DNA from: Maribacter algicola
Lineage (GTDB): Bacteria > Bacteroidota > Bacteroidia > Flavobacteriales > Flavobacteriaceae
Assembly (NCBI RefSeq): GCF_003933245.1
Contig: NZ_QUSX01000002.1
Coordinates: forward strand, 868,001 to 932,000
Length of the DNA: 64,000 nucleotides
Reading direction: 5' to 3'
Shown here: piece by piece, positions 1 to 9,300 of the stretch
Layout of the letters: every line of letters begins with the position of its first letter
Numbering within the stretch: the stretch's first letter is position 1
Made by a program: the position numbers and the translations under genes
Notes under the pieces: generated by a model
The model's database searches: none
Told to the model about the DNA's origin: nothing
The model's input: only the letters and a program-made list of their open reading frames with translations

Positions 1-1
1 T

Positions 2-295
2 CTGAACAAAATACACTGGGATCAATATTCGGACATAAAAAAGGTGGGGATATATAGGCTGCTACAAGAACTCATGACCAATATGGGCAAACATAGCAAG
101 GCTAGCTCGGTTGCGATTTCCTTTGAGGGTAAAAAGAAGAAACTTCAAATAAAATATAGTGATAATGGCATTGGATGTACGCTTAAAAAGACCGGCGGAC
201 TTCAAAATGCGGAAAACCGTATTAATTCATTGAACGGAAACATTAGTTTTGAAACGAGCCCTGGCAATGGCTTTAAGGCAAACATTTTAGTTTAG
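2..295 (+). CDS. Sensor histidine kinase, C-terminal end (5' cut by window)
   Basis: The reading frame is open from base 2, so the gene starts upstream of the window; the in-frame GTG at 44 is probably not the true start. What remains is the C-terminal ATP-binding (HATPase_c) part of a NarX/LytS/DesK-type kinase: an N-box-like stretch (LLQELMTNMGKHSKAS), a G1 box (YSDNGIGC) and a final G2-like stretch (GGLQNAENRINSLNGN...SPGNGFKANI). The usual N-box histidine/asparagine context is slightly altered (TNMGKHSKA). A response regulator follows six bases downstream, so the two almost certainly form a cognate two-component pair in one transcript. The signal sensed cannot be judged because the sensor part is missing. 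Confidence 0.85.
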   Translation: MNKIHWDQYSDIKKVGIYRLLQELMTNMGKHSKASSVAISFEGKKKKLQIKYSDNGIGCTLKKTGGLQNAENRINSLNGNISFETSPGNGFKANILV

Positions 296-301
296 CGACG
301 T

Positions 302-967
302 ATGTTCAAAAAGGTTTTGATAGCGGAAGATATGGAAGACATCAACAAAGGTGTCTTTACCATGCTCAACGAGCTTGGAATCCAAGAGGTACAACAGGTG
401 CAATATTGTGATGATGCCTACTTGCGGATTCAAAAAGCGTATTTGGACCAAAACCCTTTCGATTTATTGATTACCGATCTTTCGTTCAGGGAAGACTACC
501 GTACCCAAAAATATCCCAACGGGCCCGACCTCATTGAAAGGATACGACAAGATGACCGCGACATGAGAATTATTGTGTACAGCATTGAGGATAAAATTCA
601 GGTGGTAAAGAAACTTTTCTACACCTACAGCATCAATGGGTATGTGTGCAAGACCCGTAGGGGCTTAAAAAATCTATCAAGTGCCATTACCCATGTCTTG
701 GAAGGAAAAAACTATGTATCACCAGAGGTTGACAGTGCGCTTTCCGTACATTCCAATCTGGATATCAATGATTATGACATTGCCCTTCTGAGCCATCTGT
801 CCCAGGGCATGTCGCAAGAAGAAATAAGCGATTACTACAAAAAGAACAACATTTCCCCGGCAAGCCTAAGTTCCATTGAAAAACGATTGAACAAACTACG
901 GGTCGACTTCAATGCCAACAATGCCATTCAACTCATTGCCATTGTAAAGGATTTGGGCCTTATTTAG
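302..967 (+). CDS. Response regulator, receiver plus LuxR-like HTH
   Basis: 221 residues. The N-terminal receiver domain (about 1-130) has the acidic pocket (AED near 8-10), phospho-acceptor Asp59 in LLITDLSF, and a C-terminal KT near 122. The C-terminal 65 residues form a LuxR/FixJ-like helix-turn-helix (LLSHLSQGMSQEEISDYYKK...SSIEKRLNKLR), as in flavobacterial NarL-type regulators. It starts six bases after the kinase stop, consistent with a co-transcribed partner, and is followed by a strong intrinsic terminator, so the operon ends here. Targets are unknown. Confidence 0.88.
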   Translation: MFKKVLIAEDMEDINKGVFTMLNELGIQEVQQVQYCDDAYLRIQKAYLDQNPFDLLITDLSFREDYRTQKYPNGPDLIERIRQDDRDMRIIVYSIEDKIQVVKKLFYTYSINGYVCKTRRGLKNLSSAITHVLEGKNYVSPEVDSALSVHSNLDINDYDIALLSHLSQGMSQEEISDYYKKNNISPASLSSIEKRLNKLRVDFNANNAIQLIAIVKDLGLI

Positions 968-990
968 TTTCAAAACTTTAAATTTTTGAT

Positions 991-1020
991 GCCTTACGGG
1001 ATTCCGTAAGGCAGTTTTTA
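991..1020 (+). terminator. Intrinsic terminator after the two-component operon
   Basis: A perfect 9-bp stem (GCCTTACGG, 991-999, with CCGTAAGGC, 1004-1012) closes a GATT loop and is followed by GTTTTTATTT. It lies 24 bp after the regulator stop. The inner part TTACGG-N4-CCGTAA recurs in two upstream regions at 2698 and 4216, so it may also be a protein site. Confidence 0.8.
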
Positions 1021-1137
1021 TTTATCTCTCTAGGTTTACGCCCAATATATTTTACACTAACCCATGGCCTGCTTGCCAATGAAGTATTCGGGGGAAACGC
1101 TGACTTGGTAGGTAAGGCCTTTTAACCTTATTTATAT

Positions 1138-1836
1138 ATGAAAACGTCACTTATTCTTTGCTCATGTGCTTTACTCGCCCTTTCTAGTTGTTCAACAACA
1201 AAGACAATAAAGTTCTCTGAAAAACAAAATGATGTATACACTACCGAGAATCTCAAGGAATTTTTAAAGAAAAACAAAAATCCCAAGGTCGTTTTGAGAG
1301 TGCCAGAGGTATCCATTAATACAACTACTCAAGAAAATATTGACTACTTATATAACTCCATTGAAAACCAATTGCTTTCTAGTGGTTTTGTTGTCCGGGA
1401 TAGACAATTATTCAATCAAATTATAGAAAATGAAAGCAATAACGTCGATTATGAAAAATTAAAAGAAAAATCCGATACCGATTTAATTATTGAGCTTACC
1501 AAATTAGATCCTAGTATACTATATGAAACCAACCAATTCTATGATAAAAAGAATCGGGTAAGGACCGAAAAAGAAGGTATTCATGAGAGATACGGTGCTT
1601 CAGTCGAATTTAAGGTTGTTTCTATTGAAAATAACGAATATGCCGGTATGTATAAATTAAATTATACCCCATGTACTTATGGATGTATTGTATCACAATC
1701 TTTCAAGGACTTAAGAAAGGAGTTGAAGGACAAGAAAAAAAAGGAGGCCGAACCCTATGAAGGTGTTGAAAAGGATGTTTTGGAGGAATTCATTAAAGAT
1801 GCAACGATTAAACTAGTAAATGAAATGAGGTACTAG
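1138..1836 (+). CDS. Putative outer-membrane lipoprotein, CsgG/GNA1162-like fold suspected
   Basis: 232 residues with an SPII leader: hydrophobic stretch then lipobox LSSC with Cys18. The mature part is A+T-rich and lysine-rich. It contains a stretch (LLSSGFVVRDRQLFNQIIE) resembling the degradation-resistant core of CsgG/GNA1162-type lipoproteins, in which a short N-terminal beta segment is followed by a helix and a xxDRxLFxxI element. That likeness is by eye only and is weak. The C-terminus ends in a helical KDATIKLVNEMRY. It converges with the endonuclease gene, overlapping it by four bases at the stop codons. Function unknown. Confidence 0.65.
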   Translation: MKTSLILCSCALLALSSCSTTKTIKFSEKQNDVYTTENLKEFLKKNKNPKVVLRVPEVSINTTTQENIDYLYNSIENQLLSSGFVVRDRQLFNQIIENESNNVDYEKLKEKSDTDLIIELTKLDPSILYETNQFYDKKNRVRTEKEGIHERYGASVEFKVVSIENNEYAGMYKLNYTPCTYGCIVSQSFKDLRKELKDKKKKEAEPYEGVEKDVLEEFIKDATIKLVNEMRY

Positions 1837-2651
1837 TTTGCATTAAGTAGACTGAAACTTAAATAAACAGGCAAATGGTCCGATAATTTCCTGGAGTCCT
1901 CCAGATTCTCACACACTTTTACAAAATCGATGACGCTACCCTTTTCTTTTCGTACCCCTCTATAAAAAATATTGTCTATGGGGTAGTTCAAATAGTTGTG
2001 CCCGTCGCAGGCATGCTTTAAGGTAGTGGGCTGATTGGAAATGGCCGCTTTAAAATCAAGGCCTTTAATTTCATCAAAGACAGCTTCCTTTTCATCCACA
2101 TTAAAATCCCCGGCCAAAATAATGGGGTGATAGGAATCGTTCTTCGCCAAATATGCTGAAATAGCGGCTATTTCCGCTTCTGGGTTATTGTCGTGCGGAC
2201 GGGAATGAAAATTGAGAACGGTCACTTTTTCTCCATCCAAATAGAAATCCAAATAAAAGGGTTCCCTATCCACCAGATACACCAAATCCTTGATCAGCGC
2301 TCCCCTATTCTTGATTTTTATATGTCTGGTTTTCCAAATAAAGGCATATCGCTCGGTCACGTACTTTGAGCTGTTGGTGGGGTCACTGATTACGTAGTCC
2401 CATTGGGCACCCTTTCTGTTTAAAATATCAGACAATTTGGCCACTGCCTGGGCACCCCCATACCCGGCCACTACCTCCTGAATGGCCAGGATATCCGCAT
2501 CACGGACAATCTCGGCGATCTGTTCCAATTCTGCACTATTCTTGGATTTTCCAAAGTCCCGAATATTCCAGGAAACCAGGCTTATGGATTCTTGGGAATG
2601 GATTCCAAAATGGACTAACACTAGGAAAATTAAGGAAAAGAACCGCTTCAT
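1833..2651 (-). CDS. Secreted endonuclease/exonuclease/phosphatase family protein
   Basis: 272 residues from the ATG at 2651, chosen because MKRFFSLIFLVLVHFGIHSQ is a clean Sec signal peptide; the frame runs further upstream to 2801 but that part overlaps the promoter and looks non-coding. The DNase-I-like fold motifs are in order: SWNIRDFG, AIQEV (metal-binding Glu), NFHSRP, ILAGDFNVD (catalytic Asp/Asn) and SDHLPVY (catalytic His at the C-terminus). Substrate may be extracellular DNA or a phosphoester; the sequence does not say which. A truncated copy of its 5' end lies at 3996-4169. Confidence 0.88.
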   Translation of the reverse strand: MKRFFSLIFLVLVHFGIHSQESISLVSWNIRDFGKSKNSAELEQIAEIVRDADILAIQEVVAGYGGAQAVAKLSDILNRKGAQWDYVISDPTNSSKYVTERYAFIWKTRHIKIKNRGALIKDLVYLVDREPFYLDFYLDGEKVTVLNFHSRPHDNNPEAEIAAISAYLAKNDSYHPIILAGDFNVDEKEAVFDEIKGLDFKAAISNQPTTLKHACDGHNYLNYPIDNIFYRGVRKEKGSVIDFVKVCENLEDSRKLSDHLPVYLSFSLLNAN

Positions 2652-2925
2652 ATGTTTTAAAATTTCAATCGAAAATAACCAATATTCATTTTGGCGTTTA
2701 CGGGTACCCGTAACATTGAAACCAGTATTTCTATTAATTTTATATCGAGTTAATAAGATGGATAATTTGTTGCGGTCCGTTAAATAGTACGAGATTATCA
2801 AAAATCATACGTCACAACGTAATCTAAAATTGGGTTTTAATTTAATTCTAAATTCATTAAAAATCCTTTAGATTAGGTTTTTATATCTAGGAATTTGTGT
2901 ACTAATACATATATCTAATTGTTGG
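2522..2925. repeat. Duplicated divergent promoter block, copy 1
   Basis: About 400 bp covering the first ~43 codons of the endonuclease gene (minus strand) and the intergenic DNA up to the plus-strand lipoprotein at 2983. It aligns collinearly with 4039-4445 (offset about 1.52 kb), with scattered substitutions and small indels. Both copies stop short of the start codon of a different plus-strand gene. Confidence 0.8.
2698..2713. promoter_or_regulatory. Perfect 16-bp palindrome in the divergent promoter
   Basis: TTACGGGTACCCGTAA lies 47 bp upstream of the endonuclease ATG, in the region shared with the divergent gene at 2983. The duplicated block has TTACGG-N4-CCGTAA at the equivalent place (4216-4231). 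Its position and symmetry suit a dimeric regulator; the protein that binds it is unknown. Confidence 0.45.
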
Positions 2926-2982
2926 CAACAAACTGGTAACAAAAAATAGCGAAACATTAGTCAATTGTAAAAAACAAACAGA

Positions 2983-3942
2983 ATGAAATCCGTCAAATTT
3001 AGTTGCAAATTTTTAGTTATGGTTTTCACAACATTGCCGTTGGCGATGTGTACAACTGATGACACTCTTACCAGTCAAGAAGAATCGGCTAAATTAGTTG
3101 AGCTTGAAAGTGTTCGATCAATGTCTCCGCACAATGCCTGCAATGGGTTCACTCTAAACAAAGTTATAAACGATACATGGATTGAGGAAAACTATCCCAA
3201 TGTAAACCTAACACTGGGATCTGCAGGTAGTAATTCCCGAATCTTGGGAGAATTTGGGGCCAGTGATGCCGATTCCGAACTGGAATTCAGAATGGTTATT
3301 GCCCGAAAAAAAACGATTGACAAAAACAAAGAATCTTTCTCCAATGTAATTTACAGAAGCGATGGAAGATACAATGTATTGGACGCTGTAATGACCCAAA
3401 CCGATTACTATTTTTATAAAAAAGGAGGAGGAACCCTTTTTATTACGCAAGACAAAAAGTATAAAACGGAGCGTTATACTTTTGGAAATAGATATGTAGA
3501 AGGTTTTGCTTTTTCCTCTGCTGCCCAATTTGCTTCAGATGGCAACAACCCTAAAGGTATAATTGACAAGGATGAAAGATCTATTTATTTTACGGAGGAT
3601 GATGTTTTTTCGGCTGATGAAACCCAAACTATACCAATGTATTTATTTGTAGACTATAGAATGCTTATACAGTTACGTTTTCTTATTAGAAATGGTGCGC
3701 GTGATGTAAGTTTTATTGGATTGGATGCTGTTGGAACAGAAGTACCAATTAACCTAACAAGTGATTCTGATCTGATTGCTCTATCTGAAGAATTTGAGTC
3801 CAAAAATATTGAAACACTCATTTTTACGGCAAAAGCGGACTATCGAATAGATTATTTTAGAGGAATCATATTCTCCAATGAATCTGATGACAGTGAAATT
3901 CACTATATCGAATATAAATATGGTGAACCAATTTATAATTAG
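2983..3942 (+). CDS. Hypothetical lipoprotein
   Basis: 319 residues, not recognised. The leader ends in lipobox LAMC (Cys23), so the mature protein is probably membrane-anchored in the envelope. The rest is beta-rich with no transmembrane segment and no catalytic motif I can identify; it contains repeated aromatic/charged strands such as YYFYKKGGGTLFITQ and VYR-like elements. It is transcribed away from the endonuclease gene out of the duplicated promoter block. Confidence 0.7.
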   Translation: MKSVKFSCKFLVMVFTTLPLAMCTTDDTLTSQEESAKLVELESVRSMSPHNACNGFTLNKVINDTWIEENYPNVNLTLGSAGSNSRILGEFGASDADSELEFRMVIARKKTIDKNKESFSNVIYRSDGRYNVLDAVMTQTDYYFYKKGGGTLFITQDKKYKTERYTFGNRYVEGFAFSSAAQFASDGNNPKGIIDKDERSIYFTEDDVFSADETQTIPMYLFVDYRMLIQLRFLIRNGARDVSFIGLDAVGTEVPINLTSDSDLIALSEEFESKNIETLIFTAKADYRIDYFRGIIFSNESDDSEIHYIEYKYGEPIYN

Positions 3943-3995
3943 AAAATAACAGACTACTCCGTTTTTTTTTTGAGTATTAGGTTTGTAAATTGATT

Positions 3996-4169
3996 TTATA
4001 TGGTAACAAAAAGCCATTGTATAACAGTTTCTGCCATGAATTCCAATTCCGCACTATTCTTAGACTTTCCAAAGTCCCGTATGTTCCAAGAAACCAGGCG
4101 TATGGATTCCTGGGAATGGATGCCATAATGGACCAGCACTAGAAAAATTAAGGATAAGAGCCGTTTCAT
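3996..4169 (-). pseudogene. 5' stub of a duplicated endonuclease/phosphatase gene
   Basis: A 57-codon open frame starting MKRLLSLIFLVLVHYGIHSQ. The first 43 residues match the start of the protein encoded at 1833-2651 with about five changes, covering the signal peptide and the SWNIRDFG motif. Similarity then fades into a short unrelated tail ending in TAA at 3996. The catalytic C-terminal half is absent, so it cannot be an active enzyme, yet the stub has no internal stop and keeps a full signal peptide. Confidence 0.8.
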
Positions 4170-4445
4170 GGATTTTAATATTTCAATTGAAAATAACCAA
4201 AATTCATTTGCTCAGTTACGGGAATCCGTAATTCTGAAACTAGTATTTCTTCTAATTTTCCATTGAGTTAATAAGATGGATAATTTGACGCGGGTTCGCC
4301 AGTAGTTTTAATATGATTAAAAAATATACTTCAAAATGAAATCTAAAATTTATTTTTAATCTAATCCTAAATTCAGTAATAATTCTCTGATTTAGTTTTA
4401 CCAAAAAAGGGACATTTTTAATTATTCACATATCTGATTGTTACC
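4039..4445. repeat. Duplicated divergent promoter block, copy 2
   Basis: Collinear with 2522-2925: endonuclease stub, then AAT-rich intergenic DNA including the TTACGG-N4-CCGTAA dyad at 4216-4231, and the downstream stretch ending near TATCTGATTGTTA. It ends about 30 bp before the ATG of the next plus-strand gene. Confidence 0.78.
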
Positions 4446-4474
4446 ATTTATTTTAAAACAACTTACCAGTATTT

Positions 4475-4930
4475 ATGAAAATTCCAACTCTATTTTTACT
4501 CCTTTTGTTTACTTCAAACGTAATATTAGGACAGGAAAGCACAATTAATTTACCTAAAGCAATTATTAATAAGAATTTGACTGCATATACAATCTCGTCC
4601 TATACTACAAAAAACGGGAACAAATCAAAAACAAAAATGAATAATCCAAGTTTGAAAAACCCTTATCATATTTATATAAAGTCTGGTGAAAATAGTGGCT
4701 CAATAAGAATAAATAATAAAAACACGATTGAAGATTTCAATTTACCATTTTCGTACATATATAAAATAGATGAATCTAATGACATGATTGTGTATGAGTT
4801 TTTATCTCCAGATAGTCCTTATGCAGCAAGGTATTTCGTTGTAAACGACTCAAACGACATGTTGTTGATAACTTACTTTAAAAACGAAAACAACTCAGAG
4901 ACGGTAATGTACACTATCGCAAAAAACTAA
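4475..4930 (+). CDS. Small secreted hypothetical protein
   Basis: 151 residues, not recognised. The N-terminus (MKIPTLFLLLLFTSNVILGQ) is a typical Sec signal with cleavage near GQ. The mature region is very Asn/Ser/Lys-rich, with no cysteine and no obvious motif. Base composition is more A+T-rich than the core genes of the window. It sits behind copy 2 of the duplicated promoter block, as the unrelated lipoprotein at 2983 sits behind copy 1, which suggests shared regulation of two different payloads. Confidence 0.6.
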   Translation: MKIPTLFLLLLFTSNVILGQESTINLPKAIINKNLTAYTISSYTTKNGNKSKTKMNNPSLKNPYHIYIKSGENSGSIRINNKNTIEDFNLPFSYIYKIDESNDMIVYEFLSPDSPYAARYFVVNDSNDMLLITYFKNENNSETVMYTIAKN

Positions 4931-5141
4931 AATATTAGACTCGTCAATAAAACACAATCTAAACGTAGATAAACTTTTTATCTGGTCTGTGGAAATCGAC
5001 ACTAAGCGGGTGAAAAAATTATATTAGGAATTACCAATCTGAACGAAAAAAAATCGAAATAAAAGGCAGCCGAAACGAAAAGTTTTTAGTTTCCGTTTTA
5101 CGCCAAGCCCAACATTTGTAGGGCAGTTAAAAAAGAAACCA

Positions 5142-5888
5142 TTGAACATTAACTGGAACATATCACAAACAGACATTGAAAAAGTAAAAAAGGTAATAAT
5201 AGACAATGAAAATGCTCTTTTACGAGCTAGACGTTTAAGAAATGTTGAAAAGCGAAATATTGTTATTGAAAAGGACATTGTTATTAAAACGATGCTGATG
5301 TGTCTTCTCACTTCACAACAACGTTCGGGACCAAATTCAAAGGTTGGACAATTTCTTAAACTTGACCCACTTCCTATTACAAGTGAAATATTGGAAGTCA
5401 CTAGAAATATAGAAAAATTTTTAAAGGATACGTTGGTTCAAAATAGTCTTACAAGATATGTGAATAGGATTAGTTTCTTTTTTGCTTCAAACTACAAGAA
5501 GATTGTAGAAAGTAATTGGGCAATAGTCGGTGATCTTGAAATTCTAAAAATCTCTGACTCAAAAATCAGCGAGAGAAAGGTTGCAGACAATTTTGCCAAA
5601 TATTTTGACGGATTTGGACCGAAACAGTCAAGGAACTTTCTTCAAGCACTAGGGTTGACAAAATATGAAATCCCCATCGACTCAAGAATTACCACTTGGT
5701 TAAATGATTTTGGTTTTCCAATAATGTTAACTTCTTCACCACTTGGAAACAATGGTTATTATCATTTTGTTTCGGACGGAATTCAAAAACTTTGTGAGAA
5801 AGCTGAAATTTATCCATGTCTTTTGGACGCAGCAATCTTTTCTAGTTTTGACAATAATGAATGGACAGAAGAAAACATAATATTTTAA
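5142..5888 (+). CDS. HhH-GPD (endonuclease III-like) DNA glycosylase family protein
   Basis: 248 residues. The frame has no ATG near its 5' end; TTG 5142 gives MNINWN, and DNA upstream looks non-coding. Residues 155-190 hold the helix-hairpin-helix and catalytic loop of the endonuclease III superfamily: FDGFGPKQSRNFLQAL followed by IPIDSR. Lys161 lies where the lyase Lys of EndoIII (GVGRK) sits and Asp180 where the catalytic Asp (VDTH) sits; the spacing is 19 against 18 in E. coli Nth. A [4Fe-4S] cysteine cluster is not seen. Family role: base excision or incision of modified DNA. It lies just upstream of a restriction-like island and may belong to it, although its own A+T-rich leader suggests a separate transcript. 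Confidence 0.7.
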   Translation: MNINWNISQTDIEKVKKVIIDNENALLRARRLRNVEKRNIVIEKDIVIKTMLMCLLTSQQRSGPNSKVGQFLKLDPLPITSEILEVTRNIEKFLKDTLVQNSLTRYVNRISFFFASNYKKIVESNWAIVGDLEILKISDSKISERKVADNFAKYFDGFGPKQSRNFLQALGLTKYEIPIDSRITTWLNDFGFPIMLTSSPLGNNGYYHFVSDGIQKLCEKAEIYPCLLDAAIFSSFDNNEWTEENIIF

Positions 5889-6013
5889 TTAAAAAAAAAA
5901 TCCAACGGAACCATGAGAAAATTTGGTTTTACCAACCCGTAGGACCAACCCAGAAAAACCAAAAGAGCTAAAATTTCCCCTTCCCGCTAAAAGGAAAATT
6001 CAATACTAATATC

Positions 6014-6021
6014 TACTTTTG
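6014..6021 (+). promoter_or_regulatory. -7 promoter box of the defence operon
   Basis: TACTTTTG fits the Bacteroidota -7 consensus TAnnTTTG and lies 28 bp before the ATG of the XRE regulator. No good TTG -33 element is visible at the expected 19-20 bp upstream, so the promoter may be weak or activator-dependent. Confidence 0.5.
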
Positions 6022-6049
6022 ACAAAATCGTCTAAACGAATATTTCACA

Positions 6050-6328
6050 ATGGATTCATTTGGAGAATACCTAAGGGAGCAGAGAGAAAACATAGGATTG
6101 CCACTGAGAAAAGTCGCTGCTGAACTGGACATAGACACCTCGATTCTAAGCAAGATTGAACGTAACGAAAGAGAAGCAACAAAGGAGATGTTACCCATAT
6201 TCTCGAAAGTCCTCATAAGGGACTTGAAAGAAGTAGAAGTGAAATTCATAGTTCATTCCATCATGTCACAATTCTCTGAATTGAAGTTTATAAAAGATGG
6301 TTTGAATGAAACACTGAAAAGTCTATGA
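6050..6328 (+). CDS. XRE-family transcriptional regulator of the defence operon
   Basis: 92 residues. A Cro/CI-type helix-turn-helix occupies residues 3-60 (GEYLREQRENIGLPLRKVAA, then DIDTSILSKIERNEREATKEML). The C-terminal 30 residues form a helix, probably for dimerisation. Its stop overlaps the start of the helicase gene in an ATGA, so it is translated with the operon, and it most likely controls expression of the methylase and helicase in the manner of restriction-modification C proteins. No catalytic domain. Confidence 0.85.
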   Translation: MDSFGEYLREQRENIGLPLRKVAAELDIDTSILSKIERNEREATKEMLPIFSKVLIRDLKEVEVKFIVHSIMSQFSELKFIKDGLNETLKSL

Positions 6329-9300
6329 GCACTAAGTTTTTCACCAATGAAGACAAGAACACACTTCTAAACAAATTAGAAGGTGTATTCAAGCATAAGA
6401 ATATCCACTTCTTTGATGCACTTGTTGGTTATTTCCGTGCTTCGGGTTATTTCCAAATCAAAGATTTTGTTGAGAAAGCGACTGAAATCAGAATTCTTGT
6501 GGGAATTAACATTGATCATCTTGTTTTTGAAGCTAATCAACAGGGATTACTATTTGATGCCAATGCGGAAAAAGCACAAGAAGAATTTTTCAATGAAGTA
6601 AAAAAGAACATTCAAGAAGCCGAGTATGATAGAAAAGTTGAAGAAGGAATGCTTCAACTAATAAGAGATATTGTTTCCGGAAAAGTCAAAATCAAGGTAC
6701 ATCCGAAACAAAATATTCATGCTAAGATTTACATTTTTAGGGAGAAGACTAAACATGACCATGGTTATGGTTCTGTAATTACAGGATCAAGTAACTTGAC
6801 TGACGCAGGGTTAGGTAAGAATTTTGAATTCAATGTAGAGCTAAGAGACAATTCGGACATTGAATTTGCTGCCCAGACATTCGAAAAGTTATGGGAAGAA
6901 TCTGTGCCTATCGACACTGACTACATCGAGAAACTTCAAAAAGATACTTACCTAAATGAAGATTATAAACCTTACGAGATTTACCTCAAATTCTTAATTG
7001 AATATTTTGGAAAGAGTATTGAATTTGACCCCAATTCAATATCAGATTTACCGAGAGGATTTAAACGCCTTTCATATCAGGTGGATGCAGTAAATGACGG
7101 TTATGCCAAGATGGTAAAGCACAATGGCTTTTTCTTGGCGGATGTGGTTGGTTTGGGTAAGACAATCGTTGCCACGCTCATTGCTAAAAAATACTTCTAC
7201 TCAAACGGATTTCCTGAACACCGCTCTAGAACATTAATCATTGTACCACCTGCACTGAAAGAAAACTGGTCCGAAACCATAGACAAGTTCAATCTGGACA
7301 ATGTTAAAATCATTACCAATGGAAGTTTGCACAAACTCACAAGTTTAGAACGCTATGACCTTATCATAGTAGATGAAGCTCACAAGTTTCGTTCAGATAC
7401 AGCCACTATGTACAATGAACTGCAAAAGATTTGCAAAACAACTACAAAGAGAGTTTTACCAGACGGCACAAGAGTTCCAAAGAGAGTGATTCTAATTTCT
7501 GCAACTCCACTAAATAACAAGCCAGAGGATATTGCAAATCTTGTCTATCTATTTCAGGATAGCAAAAATTCAAGTCTTGAGGTTGGGAATCTTCAACACT
7601 TTTTTAGAAACCAAATTGATGCTTATAAAAAGCTCAAGAATGAACCAGATGTTGAAGTAGTCAAAACTGGAGTAAAGCGTATTTACGAAAGAATTCGGAC
7701 TAAAATCATTGAACCATTAACTGTACGTAGAACACGAACAGATTTGATGGCACATGAATTATATTCAGAAGACTTGAAAAAGCAGGGTATAAATTTCCCT
7801 GCTGTACGACAACCGGAGAAAATCCTTTATGAGCTTGAGCCTCATCTGGAAGACTTGTACGACAGAACAATTTTTGTTTTAAGCCATAAAACTCAAGGCC
7901 TAAAATATTTCCGTTATCAGGCAATCAGATTTTTAAAACCTCATAAAAAAGAGAAGTACAAACAAGCAGACATGATTTCTGAGCAATTGGCCAAAATCAT
8001 GAAAACCATGTTAGTCAAGCGAATTGACAGTAGTTTCTATGCTTTCAAACAGTCATTGTTTCGTTTCTTCAGAGCTACAGAGGCAATGATTACCATGTTT
8101 GAAAATGGCAAAATATACATCGCCCCTAATCTTCCTGTTTCAGATATGATCAATGAAGGGCAAGAAGAGGAATTACTTGAACTTATCATTGAAAAATCAA
8201 TTGAAGATCCAACAATCGACATTTGTGAACCTGATGATTTTGAATACGACTTTCTGCCTGGGTTAAAGCATGATTACGAGTTGCTTAAACAACTCAACAA
8301 AGAATGGCAAGGCGTTAAAGACGATCCCAAATTGGACGTCTTCGTTGATTACTTGAAGAACAGGCTTCTTGAAAAAAAGATAAACCCAGAATCCAAATTA
8401 GTGGTTTTTTCTGAAAGCAAGGAAACTACGCACTACTTGATGGAAGAGCTTCCAAAGCATATTCCAGAGCGTATTATTTCTGTGGATAGCAAAACCAGAA
8501 AAGACAGAATGCCTAGCATCAGAAAAAACTTTGATGCCAATCTTCCGAAAAAGGAGCAAGAAAACAAGTTTGACATTATTCTGACCACTGAAGTACTTGC
8601 AGAAGGTGTCAATCTGCACAGATCGAATGTTATTGTCAATTACGATACCCCTTGGAACTCAACTCGACTAATGCAGCGAATTGGACGGGTAAACAGAATT
8701 GGTTCGACTGCTAAACAAGTGTATGTTTTCAATTTTTACCCAACGGCTAAAGTCAACAACGACATCGAGTTGGAAAAAAAGGCAATAATGAAACTACAAG
8801 CTTTCCACGCTGCGCTCGGAGAAGACAGTCAGATTTATTCGCCTGATGAAGAAACTGAAACATTTGGTCTTTTTGACCAAACCATAGAAGAGGAAAAGGA
8901 TGAAAAGTTGGTATATCTAATGATGATTCGAGATATCAAAGAGGAAACTCCCGGCTTGTTCAAGAAAATCAAGAATATGCCACTTCGGGCAAGAGTGGGA
9001 AGGACGGATAGCGAATTGGATAAATCAACTATTTGCTACATCAAAGACCAAAAGCGTGACGCGTTTGTCAAAGTGGATAAAAAAGGAGAAACTGAAGAAT
9101 TAACTTTTTTGGAAACTGTGAAAATATTTGAAGCTGAACCAGTAGAAAAGGGAATCAAAATTCACGACCAGCATCATGAACAAGTGCAAACAGGCATTTC
9201 ACTTTTCACTGATTTGATTGAAGCTGAAAAAGCTCGTGACAAGAAAGTTGATGTTACTCAAGGCCCAAATGAAAAACGAGCAATATCGTATTTAGACGCC

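Noticed and set aside
2652..2801. N-terminal 50-codon extension of the endonuclease gene
   Set aside because: It would precede a perfect signal peptide and cover the palindrome and promoter region; the internal ATG at 2651 is the better start.
5101..5130. GCCC...GGGC pair as an integron attC site
   Set aside because: Only four-bp arms, no R'/R'' core sites and no integrase in the window.
6325..6601. Second frame of 72 codons at the helicase 5' end
   Set aside because: Overlaps the PLD domain codons in another frame and has no independent signal.
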